A program made the position numbers and the translations under genes. From positions 2,046,001-2,110,000 of the forward strand of contig NZ_JAPEOQ010000002.1 in the NCBI RefSeq assembly GCF_026341035.1: a DNA stretch of 64,000 nucleotides. The letters are read 5' to 3'. Under the pieces are notes generated by a model. It did not search any database and was not told the DNA's origin. It worked only from the letters and a program-made list of their open reading frames with translations. This document shows, piece after piece, positions 35,842-44,334 of this stretch; the first letter of the stretch is position 1; every line of letters begins with the position of its first letter. This DNA is from Streptomyces sp. NBC_01016. GTDB taxonomy: Bacteria > Actinomycetota > Actinomycetes > Streptomycetales > Streptomycetaceae.

Positions 35842-36975
35842 GTGAGCGAGTCATCGTCGGCATCGATGGCACATCAGACGGCTGCCCCGTCCGTCCAGCG
35901 CCCTGCGGCAGCCGAACGGCAGGCGCCTTCGGGCAAGCCCGGCAAGGCGCGGGACGCGTTCTTCGACAACGCCAAGTATCTGGCGATCGTCCTGGTCGCG
36001 ATGGGCCACTCTTGGGAGCCGCTGCGCGGCGACAGTCGAGCGGCCTCCGCCCTCTACGTCACGGTGTACGCCTTCCACATGCCGGCGTTCATCGTGATCT
36101 CCGGCTACTTCTCGCGCTCGTTCGACGCGAGCCCCGGCCGACTGAAGCGGCTGATCACGGGTGTGGCGGTGCCGTATGTGGTGTTCGAGGTCGTCTACAC
36201 GCTCTTCAAGCGTTACGCCGGTGACGATCCGGGCTACGACTTCAGCCTCCTCGATCCCTGGTACCTGACCTGGTTCCTGATCGCCCTCTTCATCTGGCGG
36301 CTTACCACACCGCTGTGGAAGGTGATTCGCTGGCCACTGCCGTTGGCGCTCGCCATCGCGGCACTGGCCGCGGTCTCTCCGGACATCGGCGACGACCTGG
36401 ACCTGCAGCGCGTTCTGCAGTTCCTGCCGTTCTTCGTGCTGGGCCTGTGCCTGAAGCCGGAACACTTCCACCTGGTGCGCCGTAAGAATGCGCGGATCCT
36501 GGCGGTGCCGGTGTTCGCGAGCGCGCTGCTGTTCGCGTACTGGGCGGCACCGCGGATGAACGCCGCCTGGTTCTACCGGCGCGACAGCGCCCAGGAGCTG
36601 GGTGCGCCCGGCTGGAGCGGCGCCGTGATGACGCTCGCCATGTTCGGCTGCTCGGTGATCCTCGTCGCGTGCTTCTTCGCGTGGGTGCCGGGCCGCAAGC
36701 TGTGGTTCACGGCGCTCGGCGCCGGCACGCTGTACGGCTACCTCTTGCACGGCTTCCTCGCCAAGGGTTCCCGCTTCTGGGACTGGTACGAGGTGGACTG
36801 GGTGCACACACCGTGGGGTGAGGTCGCGGTGACACTGATCGCGATGTCCGTCATCACCGTGCTCTGTACGCCACCAGTGCAGCGCGCCTTCCGGTTCGTG
36901 ATGGAACCGAAAATGGAGTGGGCGTTCAAGCCCTCTCCGAGGGGCGACGTCGGAAAGCAGCGTAGAGCGGGATGA
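35842..36975 (+). CDS. membrane acyltransferase family protein (fucose 4-O-acetylase-like)
   Basis: 377-residue integral membrane protein with about ten membrane segments. The family motif is near the N-terminus: DAFFDNAKYLAIVLVAMGHS, with the conserved His, followed by VYAFHMPAFIVISGYF and later LLHGFLAKGS. This is the acyltransferase 3-type layout, closest to fucose 4-O-acetylase-like members. It likely O-acylates a cell-surface glycan or lipid-linked sugar. GTG 35842 is preferred (GGAGGGG about 6 nt upstream). Its stop overlaps the GNAT-like gene by ATGA. Confidence 0.85.
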   Translation: MSESSSASMAHQTAAPSVQRPAAAERQAPSGKPGKARDAFFDNAKYLAIVLVAMGHSWEPLRGDSRAASALYVTVYAFHMPAFIVISGYFSRSFDASPGRLKRLITGVAVPYVVFEVVYTLFKRYAGDDPGYDFSLLDPWYLTWFLIALFIWRLTTPLWKVIRWPLPLALAIAALAAVSPDIGDDLDLQRVLQFLPFFVLGLCLKPEHFHLVRRKNARILAVPVFASALLFAYWAAPRMNAAWFYRRDSAQELGAPGWSGAVMTLAMFGCSVILVACFFAWVPGRKLWFTALGAGTLYGYLLHGFLAKGSRFWDWYEVDWVHTPWGEVAVTLIAMSVITVLCTPPVQRAFRFVMEPKMEWAFKPSPRGDVGKQRRAG

Positions 36976-37445
36976 AGTCCCGGACCGGACGTCCTGTCGT
37001 CCTCGAGTGCACTCCCGCCGACGCCGGCGCGGACCGTCGACTCATCCAAGCCCTGGACGCCGACGGGCACAGTGTGGGGCGACTGGACTTTCAGGTCTGC
37101 CGTCCCTGCGGCCGCGGGCACATAACGAACATCGCCGTCGAGCGGCAGGGCGAGGGGATAGGGCGGGAGGTCGTGCACCTGGCGCTTGCCTCGTATCCGG
37201 ATGCATATGAATACGGTTGGTCGACCTCGCGCCAGTCACGCCAGGGACGCGCCTTCTTCCTGGCCATGGCGGAGGAGACTGGAGTCGCCTTCCTGCCGAG
37301 AGCGGGCCGCTGTACGCACATGGGGCGCACTCGATCGCGCGTGGGCCTGCTGCGTCTGGTGTCTCCCGGAGCCGAGTGGCGCGTGGTATGCCCGCAACGG
37401 ACTGATCAGGAACACCGGGGCGAGAGTGGCCGTTGTTCCGGTTAA
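36972..37445 (+). CDS. GNAT-like acetyltransferase
   Basis: 157-residue protein. The segment HITNIAVERQGEGIGREVVH carries the acetyl-CoA-binding Q/RxxGxG/A motif. The regions before and after are short, and the C-terminal ~40 residues are basic and do not look like the usual GNAT end. It is coupled to the acyltransferase by ATGA. A 3' frameshift in an originally longer gene is possible. Confidence 0.6.
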   Translation: MKSRTGRPVVLECTPADAGADRRLIQALDADGHSVGRLDFQVCRPCGRGHITNIAVERQGEGIGREVVHLALASYPDAYEYGWSTSRQSRQGRAFFLAMAEETGVAFLPRAGRCTHMGRTRSRVGLLRLVSPGAEWRVVCPQRTDQEHRGESGRCSG

Positions 37446-37587
37446 GGTAAAGGGAAAGTAAAGCGCGAAGGAGCTGCCAGGTGTCCGCCAGATCGACGGA
37501 CTCTGCGGGGCACAGGCCCCGGCCATCCCGCCGAGCACAGCGCTTCGTGAGCGTGAGCACGGCAGCGAGTGAGCGGGGTGGTGCGGC

Positions 37588-38931
37588 GTGCTGAGTGCCG
37601 TGCTCGGCTTGCTCGCGGTCCTCGTGCTGACCGCCGGCACCGGATATTTCGTCGCCCAGGAGTTCGCCTACGTTGCCGCCGACCGGCTCGCCCTCGCACG
37701 CGAGGCGGAGGCGGGCGACAAGAAGGCCGCCAAGGCGCTGACGGTCCTGGAGCGACTCTCCTTCATGCTGTCGGGTGCCCAGCTCGGCATCACGGTGACC
37801 GGCCTGGTCGTCGGCTTCCTCGCCGAACCCTCCGTTTCCGCCCTCCTCAAGCCCGCCCTGTCCGGCCTCGGTATCCCGGACGCCGCGGTCACCGGCATCT
37901 CGGTGGTCCTGGCCTTCGTGGTCGCCACGGTCGTACAGATGGTCCTGGGCGAGCTGGCACCGAAGAACCTCGCGCTCGCCGTCCCGGAGCGCCTCGCGAA
38001 GTCGCTGGCCGGCTCCACCGTCGTGTATCTGAAGATCGTCGGCCCCGTCGTCCACCTCTTCGACAGCGCCGCGAACAAGCTGCTGCGCAAGGTCGGCATC
38101 GAGCCGGTCGAGGAGCTGCACCACGGCGCCACCCTGGAGGAACTCAGCCACCTCATCGGCGAATCCCATGAGCAGGGCGAACTGCCCCGCGAGGCCGCCG
38201 AACTCCTTGACCACGCACTCGCCTTCAACGAGCGCACGCTCGGCGAGGTCATGGTCCCGCGCGCGGACGCCGTCTTCGTCCGCAAGGACGCGACCGCCAC
38301 CGAGGCCGTCGACCTGATCGCCAAGCACGGTCACTCCACCTACCCGGTCATGGGCGACCACCCCGACGACGTCGCCGGCGTCCTCGGCGTACGCGAACTG
38401 ACCCGATTGCCGCAGGCCGCGTACGAGACGACCACCGCCGCCACGCTCGCCCGCCGGCCTCTCCTCCTGCCCGACACCCTCCAGCTCCCCGCCGCGGTCG
38501 ACCGGATGCGCGCGGCCGACGACGAGTTCGCCGTCGTCCTCGACGAGCACGGTGGGCTCGCGGGCATCGTCACGTACGAGGACATCGCCGAAGAGCTCGT
38601 CGGCGACATCGCCGACGAGACCGACCAGGAACTCCGGCTCGCCGCCCCGGACGCGGACGGCGCGGGCTGGCTCGTGGACGCCGGTCGCCGCCTGGACGAG
38701 ATCGCCGAGGCCACCGGCATCGACCTGCCTGGGGAAGCCGACTACGACACCGCGGCCGGCCTCATCGTGGACCGCCTCGGCCGCTTCCCCGCGATCGGCG
38801 ACCACCTCACGGTCTACCTGGCCGACGGCGACCGCGCCGTCATCGAGGTGCGCACCCTCGACCGCCACGTCCCCGAACTGATCCACCTGGCCCGCAGACC
38901 CGCCGCCACCGACCGGGAGCCGCAGTCATGA
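37588..38931 (+). CDS. CNNM/CorC-type transporter (DUF21-CBS), pair 2 first gene
   Basis: 447-residue protein with a DUF21 domain (GYFVAQEFAYVAADRLALAR, GAQLGITVTGLVVGFLAEPS, VLGELAPKNLALAVP), CBS domains (VMVPRADAVFVRKDATATEA, VLDEHGGLAGIVTYEDIAEE) and a C-terminal CorC-HlyC domain. Same length and architecture as the protein at 30117. Overlaps the next gene by 4 nt (ATGA). Probable Mg2+ or other cation transport. Confidence 0.92.
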   Translation: MLSAVLGLLAVLVLTAGTGYFVAQEFAYVAADRLALAREAEAGDKKAAKALTVLERLSFMLSGAQLGITVTGLVVGFLAEPSVSALLKPALSGLGIPDAAVTGISVVLAFVVATVVQMVLGELAPKNLALAVPERLAKSLAGSTVVYLKIVGPVVHLFDSAANKLLRKVGIEPVEELHHGATLEELSHLIGESHEQGELPREAAELLDHALAFNERTLGEVMVPRADAVFVRKDATATEAVDLIAKHGHSTYPVMGDHPDDVAGVLGVRELTRLPQAAYETTTAATLARRPLLLPDTLQLPAAVDRMRAADDEFAVVLDEHGGLAGIVTYEDIAEELVGDIADETDQELRLAAPDADGAGWLVDAGRRLDEIAEATGIDLPGEADYDTAAGLIVDRLGRFPAIGDHLTVYLADGDRAVIEVRTLDRHVPELIHLARRPAATDREPQS

Positions 38932-39953
38932 GCCTCCCCATGGCCCTGTTCATCACGGTCCTGCTCCTCATCGGCAGCGGCTTCTTCGTCGCCGCCGAGT
39001 TCGCCCTCGTAGCCGCCAAACGGCATCGGATGGAAAAGGCCGTCGAGGCCGGACAGCGCGGCGCCAAGGCGGCCCTCGCCGGCATGCGGGAACTCTCGCT
39101 CATGCTCGCCGGCGCCCAACTCGGCATCACCCTGTGCACCTTGGGGCTCGGCGCCATCTCCAAGCCCGCCATCTCGCACGAACTGGACCCGCTGCTGCAC
39201 GGCTGGGGGCTGCCCTCCGGCCTCAGCTACGGCATCTCGTTCGCCTTCGCGATGATCGTGGTGGTGTTCCTGCACATGGTCGTCGGCGAGATGGCCCCCA
39301 AGTCGTGGGCGATCGCGCACCCGGAGCGCTCGGCGATGCTCCTGGCGCCGCCGTTCCGCGCGGTGGTCAAGGCGGTGCGCCCGCTGATCTGGCTGCTGAA
39401 CAAAGTCAGCAACGCGCTGGTGCGCATGTGCAAGGTCACCCCGCGCGACGAACTCACCGAGGTCCACAACCGCGAGCAACTCACCCACCTGGTAACCGAA
39501 TCCGAGCGCCTCGGCCTGATCAGCAAGGACGACTCCGAGCTGATCACCAGCTCCCTCGTGGAGCCATTGATGCCCGTCGGCGAGCTACAGATCCCAGTGC
39601 ACCGGATCATCTCGGTGTCGGCCGACGCGGACACGGACACGATCCTGGCCGCGGCCGCGGCCGCCGCCCGCGACCGCAACCGCCTCCTGGTGCGCGACGA
39701 CGCCCTGGTCGTCGGCTCGGTCCACGCCCGCGACGCGCTGATCTCCCGGGCCCGAGGCCGAACGGCAACCGCCCGGGAACTCGCCCGTCCTGTACCGGAG
39801 TTGAGCGAAACAGACACGGTCGGCCACACCATCGAGGAACTGCGCCGGCGCCGCGCCTCGCTGGCCGTCGTCTGCGACGACACCGGCCGCCTGACGGGCC
39901 TCGTCGTCCTGGACGACCTGCTGGCCCGACTGACCCACCCGCGGACAGCGTAG
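38928..39953 (+). CDS. CNNM/CorC-type transporter (DUF21-CBS), pair 2 second gene
   Basis: 341-residue partner lacking the C-terminal CorC-HlyC domain. DUF21 (SGFFVAAEFALVAAKRHRME, GAQLGITLCTLGLGAISKPA, VVGEMAPKSWAIAHPERS) is followed by a divergent CBS pair ending LVVLDDLLARL. Same long-plus-short arrangement as at 30117-32485, so the two operons are paralogous. Confidence 0.92.
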   Translation: MSLPMALFITVLLLIGSGFFVAAEFALVAAKRHRMEKAVEAGQRGAKAALAGMRELSLMLAGAQLGITLCTLGLGAISKPAISHELDPLLHGWGLPSGLSYGISFAFAMIVVVFLHMVVGEMAPKSWAIAHPERSAMLLAPPFRAVVKAVRPLIWLLNKVSNALVRMCKVTPRDELTEVHNREQLTHLVTESERLGLISKDDSELITSSLVEPLMPVGELQIPVHRIISVSADADTDTILAAAAAAARDRNRLLVRDDALVVGSVHARDALISRARGRTATARELARPVPELSETDTVGHTIEELRRRRASLAVVCDDTGRLTGLVVLDDLLARLTHPRTA

Positions 39954-40048
39954 GCGGGGGAGTCTCGGACGGCTGCGAGGCTCCTGACCGGCCCGTTCGC
40001 TCGCTACGTGCCCCGGCCACCCGTCGGGGCACGTAAGATCCAATTCCC

Positions 40049-40972
40049 GTGAGCAGCAACACGATTCACTTACCCGGGCCGCCCCGACGCGAGGCACTGG
40101 CCGCCCGCTGTCGTGCCGTCACCGACGCCCGCTGGTTCGCCGTCACCGTCTTCGCCCTGATCCTCGCCAACGCCGCCGTGCTCGGTGTCGAGACGTACAA
40201 CGGCGTCCTCGACCGCTTCGACGACGAACTGAAACTGGTCGAGCACGCCTTCCTGGCGATCTTCACCGGGGAGATTCTGCTGCGCATGGGCGCGCACGCG
40301 GACCGCCCACGCGACTTCTGGCGCGACCCGTGGAACCTGTTCGACCTGGCCGTCGTGGCCTGCGCCTTCCTGCCCGTCGTACGCGAGAACGCCACGGTGT
40401 TGCGACTGCTGCGGCTCGCCCGAGTCCTGCGCGCGGCCCGCTTCCTGCCCCAACTGCGCATCGTGCTCGTCGCCGTGGGACGCAGCCTGCCCGGCACCGT
40501 CAGCTTCCTGCTCGTGGGCGGACTGCTGCTGTACGTGTACGCGATGGTGGGCTGGGTCTTCTTCGCCGAGGCCGACCCCGAGCACTTCGGCTCCATCGGC
40601 CGCGCGGTCCTCACCCTGTTCCTGCTGATGACCCTCGACGGGCTCGGCGACGCGCTCCGGGCGGGCCTGGAGATCTCCCGCTGGAGCATCGTCTACTACG
40701 CCTCCTACGTTCTCATCGCCTCCTTCGTCCTGGTGAACGTCCTCATCGGCGTGGTCATCACGTCCCTCGACGAGGCGCGCGCCATGGAGGAGCCCGAGGA
40801 GTCGAACGCCCCGGAAACAGAACCGCTGTCCTCGTCCGAGGCAGACGTACGCACCCGCATCGCCACTGCGCGCAGGGCTCTGGACGACCTGGAAGCGAGC
40901 CTGACGAGCCTCCCGTCGCCTCGTTCAACCGAAACGACCAGGACTGCGTCCGCCCCGCCGGGAAACCCGTAA
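40049..40972 (+). CDS. voltage-gated-type ion channel (BacNav-like)
   Basis: 307-residue six-helix channel subunit. S1-S3 are recognisable (WFAVTVFALILANAAVLGVE; AFLAIFTGEILLRMGAH; NLFDLAVVACAFLPVV). S4 carries regularly spaced arginines (LRLLRLARVLRAARFLPQLR). S5 and S6 frame a pore loop LFLLMTLDGLGDAL, where characterised NaChBac-type channels have TLESW. The C-terminal ~70 residues are acidic, ending in a helix. The altered filter leaves selectivity open. Single-gene unit with a GTG start. Confidence 0.87.
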   Translation: MSSNTIHLPGPPRREALAARCRAVTDARWFAVTVFALILANAAVLGVETYNGVLDRFDDELKLVEHAFLAIFTGEILLRMGAHADRPRDFWRDPWNLFDLAVVACAFLPVVRENATVLRLLRLARVLRAARFLPQLRIVLVAVGRSLPGTVSFLLVGGLLLYVYAMVGWVFFAEADPEHFGSIGRAVLTLFLLMTLDGLGDALRAGLEISRWSIVYYASYVLIASFVLVNVLIGVVITSLDEARAMEEPEESNAPETEPLSSSEADVRTRIATARRALDDLEASLTSLPSPRSTETTRTASAPPGNP

Positions 40973-41018
40973 TCCGACATGTGCGTCGAGGAACCAATCC
41001 AACGGGAGACATAACGAC

Positions 41019-41282
41019 ATGGAGATCTCCGGCATCTTCACCGCGATCGTGATCGGCATCGCCATCGGCATTCTGGGCCGCCTGGCCATCCCCGGCCGCC
41101 AGCGGATCGGCGTCCTGTGGACGATCCTGGTCGGTATCGCCGCCGCTCTCGTCGGCACGGCAATCGCCGGTGCCTTCGACGTCGCCGACACCAAGGGCAT
41201 CGACTGGATCGAACTGGTCATCCAGATCGGTCTGGCCGTTGTGGGGGTCGTGGGCATGGAGCGGCTCAAGGGGCGTCGCTGA
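41019..41282 (+). CDS. GlsB/YeaQ/YmgE-family small membrane protein
   Basis: 87-residue protein with three membrane helices (IFTAIVIGIAIGILGRLAIP, VLWTILVGIAAALVGTAIAG, LVIQIGLAVVGVVGMERL), the transglycosylase-associated family. It follows the ion channel gene by 46 bp on the same strand. A paralogue lies at 35084. It is the last intact gene before the RiPP cluster. Confidence 0.87.
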   Translation: MEISGIFTAIVIGIAIGILGRLAIPGRQRIGVLWTILVGIAAALVGTAIAGAFDVADTKGIDWIELVIQIGLAVVGVVGMERLKGRR

Positions 41283-41379
41283 GCAGGCGGCGTGGGCCCG
41301 TGCCGTGGCGGCAGCGGCCGGCCTGTCCCCGGCTCTGGTGACCCGACACTTCGGCTCCAAGCAGGGGCTGCGGGAAGCC
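41281..41379 (+). pseudogene. TetR-type HTH remnant
   Basis: Reading from 41281: ARAVAAAAGLSPALVTRHFG followed by SKQGLREA, an unmistakable TetR recognition-helix region. There is no intact N-terminus or ligand domain; the frame runs into unrelated sequence. It overlaps the stop of the preceding GlsB gene, so it is a decayed fragment at the left border of the RiPP cluster. Confidence 0.6.
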
Positions 41380-41521
41380 CGTCCTGCATGGGCTTCCTCG
41401 TACCGCGCCGCGCGAGCGCATGTCCGCACCCAGCAACACCGCCACCGAGGCCCCGAGCAAATGGCAAGCAAAATGTGACGGCTCCGACCTCAAATCTCCC
41501 TCAAAAATCCATGTGCATCAC

Positions 41522-41543
41522 ACAAGTGTTTTTAGAGTGGCCT
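41522..41543 (+). promoter_or_regulatory. promoter-like element upstream of the LuxR regulator
   Basis: Contains ACAAGTGT directly followed by TTTTAGAGTGGCCT, with TAGAGT (41533-41538) a plausible -10. The precursor gene promoter carries the nearly identical TTTTAGGGTGGCCT and also an ACAAGTGT, though spaced differently. Function is inferred from the repetition. Confidence 0.45.
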
Positions 41544-41602
41544 GTGAGGCGCCTGTACGGGATTGACCGTTCGGTAGGTGCGCGGCATAAACGGGGAGCA
41601 GC

Positions 41603-42208
41603 ATGACGAGTCGTATCGCTATTGCCGGAAAGTGTCTTCTCGCGGTGGAGCTGATGGCTGAATCACTTAGCTGCGAAGAGGGACTTGAGGTAGTGACCGT
41701 CGCCAGTAACTACCAACAGCTGATGCAAGAGGTCGAGCGTAAGAACGCTGACGTCGTCTTGATCGACCCGGACAGGGACTATGGGGACTGCGTCGCTGCG
41801 GTGGGGAGAATACGTAAGACGCGTCCCGCCTGCGGAGTGGCCCTCGTGGTGGACGCTCCGACGCGGACATTCGTCAACCAGGCACTGAGGGCCGGGGCGT
41901 TGAGCGTCGTTCCCAAGGGCGCCGGGCTGCGAAGACTTGTCGAGTCGGTGAGAGGCGTCGCCTCGGGGCAGCTCGTCATGGACCCGCAACTGCTGCTCGC
42001 CATGGGCCGGCCGGGCGGCCCGTTGAGTGACCGAGAGGCTGATGTGCTGCGCATGACAGCAGCGGGGGCGTCCGTGAAGGAGATGGCTGGTGAGCTCTAT
42101 CTTTCCGCAGGAACGATTCGTAATCTCGCCTCCGCCGCCATCAAGAAGCTGGAAGCCAGAAATCGCTACGACGCCGTACGCATAGCGAACGAACGATGCT
42201 TGATCTGA
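41603..42208 (+). CDS. orphan LuxR/NarL-type regulator, probable cluster regulator
   Basis: 201-residue protein with a receiver-like N-terminus and a LuxR HTH at the C-terminus (LSDREADVLRMTAAGASVKE, LSAGTIRNLASAAIKKLEA). The Asp in VVLIDPD and the Lys in VVPKG match phosphorylation-site positions, but the usual N-terminal acidic pair is replaced by AGK, so the receiver is atypical and perhaps phosphorylation-independent. No kinase is adjacent. ATG 41603 has GGGAG upstream. It stands at the left end of the RiPP cluster and is the best candidate to bind the TGAC-N4-GTCA boxes. Confidence 0.85.
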   Translation: MTSRIAIAGKCLLAVELMAESLSCEEGLEVVTVASNYQQLMQEVERKNADVVLIDPDRDYGDCVAAVGRIRKTRPACGVALVVDAPTRTFVNQALRAGALSVVPKGAGLRRLVESVRGVASGQLVMDPQLLLAMGRPGGPLSDREADVLRMTAAGASVKEMAGELYLSAGTIRNLASAAIKKLEARNRYDAVRIANERCLI

Positions 42209-42371
42209 CCGCCTGGCAGATCACCTGGACTTGCGCCGAGTTCCCGGGGCGGACAACATCGCCTCCGGAAACTCGGCTTCTCACTGAGTATTTTCAGCGT
42301 GTCCACTGATCGGGTAGAGGCGCTGGAGGGCGCAGGCCGTCCTCACGCTCGAGCGGCAACCCTGCAAGAGC

Positions 42372-43481
42372 TCACTGTTCGCGGCAGAACTCGTCTATCG
42401 GATAGCCGACATGCCGGTCGGCCGTCGGCAGATGCCCCAGGATCGTGTCCCCGGGCCGCAGTTCAGTGCTGTTGAGTACCGCGCCACCGGGGCCGAGGAC
42501 TCTGACATGCCAGTCGTCCTGGAGGATGAGGTTCACCATCTGCCCGTTGGGAGCGACAGCGTCCACGGAGATCAGGGGTCGGGTCTCGATCTTTACGCGG
42601 CCCACGCTCACCACGCGGGTGCGCCCCTCTGTGTCCACCGCCAACACCTTGCTGCCCGCGACGAGTTCACTCAGGTAGTGCGTTCGGCCGTGGTCCGACA
42701 CCGTGTAGGAGTGGATCGCCCCCGCGTTGACCCGGAAGGGGCGTGTCGGCATGTACGGGAGCGGGTGGGTCTCACTGACGCAGAGGACCATGCCCTTCGA
42801 GTGCGAGCCGACGAGGATGCCCTCGTCCTTCCCGAGGTAGCTGCAGGTGTCGACGCAGGCTCGCTCACCCATGCCGATGTGGGCGGTCGCCGTGACCTCC
42901 AGTTCGACGAGCGAGATCTCACCGGACGTCGTACCGGCGGCCCGCCGCAGAGCGGTCGCGTCACCTACGGCGCGCGCGGGCATCAGCACGCCGTCCGAAC
43001 CCAGTTCGAGTACGCCGTAGATGATCTCGGCCTCCGTCACGTCGGCGGCCATGGTCACGATGGTGCCGTCGCAGCCGGCCGCCGCCGCGATCACGATCTC
43101 CAGCGGAATCTTCGTGGGATCGCGGAAGTCGAGCAGGCTCCACTGCTCGGTCCTGGCCGACTGGCAGGCCAGCTCCAGGCTGTCCGCGTCGACGATCTCC
43201 ACGTACCGGCCGAACTCGATCGCGGGGTACGCCTGCGCCAGCTTCGCCCGGTCGTCGGTGCCGCCGGCCACGAGGACCAGGTCGGCGCCCTCGAAGCCGT
43301 CGGTCGGCTCGCCCGCGTCGTGGACGAGGACGCGGCGGACCGTGGGCGGCAGATCCGCCAGTGCCGTCATGTCGGAGGAGACGACGGCGTCGATGCGTTG
43401 GTGGACGGCCTCTTCGAGAACGGCCGGCGTGAGATCGCCCGCCTTGCGTACGTCAAGCCAGCACAGTTTGCTGTCCGTCAC
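42372..43481 (-). CDS. 3-dehydroquinate synthase II-type, GriH-like 3,4-AHBA synthase
   Basis: 369-residue enzyme of the archaeal-type dehydroquinate synthase (AroB') family, to which GriH of grixazone and AsuA2 of asukamycin biosynthesis belong. Recognisable segments are DSKLCWLDVRKAGDLTPAVL, EIIYGVLELGSDGVLMPAR, MGERACVDTCSYLGKDEGIL, VGSHSKGMVLCVSETHPLPY and a C-terminal VGYPIDEFCREQ. GriH-type enzymes convert the C7 product of GriI into 3-amino-4-hydroxybenzoate. The gene overlaps the upstream aldolase by 29 bp and is last in the leftward operon. Confidence 0.88.
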   Translation of the reverse strand: MTDSKLCWLDVRKAGDLTPAVLEEAVHQRIDAVVSSDMTALADLPPTVRRVLVHDAGEPTDGFEGADLVLVAGGTDDRAKLAQAYPAIEFGRYVEIVDADSLELACQSARTEQWSLLDFRDPTKIPLEIVIAAAAGCDGTIVTMAADVTEAEIIYGVLELGSDGVLMPARAVGDATALRRAAGTTSGEISLVELEVTATAHIGMGERACVDTCSYLGKDEGILVGSHSKGMVLCVSETHPLPYMPTRPFRVNAGAIHSYTVSDHGRTHYLSELVAGSKVLAVDTEGRTRVVSVGRVKIETRPLISVDAVAPNGQMVNLILQDDWHVRVLGPGGAVLNSTELRPGDTILGHLPTADRHVGYPIDEFCREQ

Positions 43482-44334
43482 GCTGGTGCCCCCTCGTCAT
43501 GTGGTCGAAATGTTCGGTGGATACGGCGGGTTCGCCGGCCGGCATGCCCGCCAGGACGGGGCGCCCGTGCACGAGCCGCGCCACCCGGCCGGCCATCCTC
43601 TGCGGGTCCGCGGACTGGAAGACGCTGCGCCCCATGGCGACGCCCAGTGCACCGCCCGCGACGACCTCCCCGACGAAGTCGAGGACTCCCTCCTCCGTGG
43701 CCCGCGGCGGACCGCCGGCGATGAGGACCGGGACGGGGCAGGCGGCAGTCAGTGCCATCAGGTCGGGCAGTGAACCCGGGAAGGTCGTCTTGATCAGGTC
43801 GGCGCCCAGGTCCGCGGCGATCGTGACCGCGTGGGCCACGAGCTCCGGGTCGTGCGGATCCGGGATCCGGGGACCGCGGGGATACACCATGGCCATGAGT
43901 GGCAGATTCCAGCGGTCGCAGGCATCGGAGACCCGGCCGAGATCCGCGATCTGGCGGCGCTCATCGTCGGAGCCCAGGTTGACGTGCACGCTCACCGCGT
44001 CCGCCCCCAGGCGCAGCGCCTCTTCCACCTCCGTGACCAGGTACTTGGCGTCCGGGTCCGGAGCCTGCCCGGTGCTCGCGTTCAGATGGATGATCAGCGA
44101 CATCTCGGCGAAGCGCTCCGGACGGATGTGCCGCAGGCTGCCCTTGTGCAGGACGATCGCGTCGACTCCGCCCGCGGCGAGCTGCTGCGCGAGCAGATCG
44201 AGGGAGCTGTTCCTCGGCACCACCGGGCCGTCGCTGATGGAGTGGTCCAGAGGCGTGATCATCAATCCGGTCGTGGTGTGGTGATGCAGCCGTCGCAAGC
44301 GCAACGACCGCGCGAAGTGCCCTTGAGGGATCAT
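43453..44334 (-). CDS. GriI-like aldolase for 3,4-AHBA (DhnA/FBA class I type)
   Basis: 293-residue class I aldolase. The N-terminus FARSLRLRRLHHHTTTGLMI followed by TPLDHSISDGPV is characteristic of GriI/AsuA1. LIKTTFPGSLPD carries the expected Schiff-base Lys, and VLIAGGPPRATEEGVLDFV the phosphate-binding loop. GriI joins aspartate-4-semialdehyde and dihydroxyacetone phosphate into the C7 amino sugar precursor of 3,4-AHBA, bypassing shikimate. It is coupled upstream to the ligase (ATGA) and overlaps the GriH-like gene. The adjacent pair is close to diagnostic for aminohydroxybenzoate synthesis. Confidence 0.9.
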   Translation of the reverse strand: MIPQGHFARSLRLRRLHHHTTTGLMITPLDHSISDGPVVPRNSSLDLLAQQLAAGGVDAIVLHKGSLRHIRPERFAEMSLIIHLNASTGQAPDPDAKYLVTEVEEALRLGADAVSVHVNLGSDDERRQIADLGRVSDACDRWNLPLMAMVYPRGPRIPDPHDPELVAHAVTIAADLGADLIKTTFPGSLPDLMALTAACPVPVLIAGGPPRATEEGVLDFVGEVVAGGALGVAMGRSVFQSADPQRMAGRVARLVHGRPVLAGMPAGEPAVSTEHFDHMTRGHQRDGQQTVLA

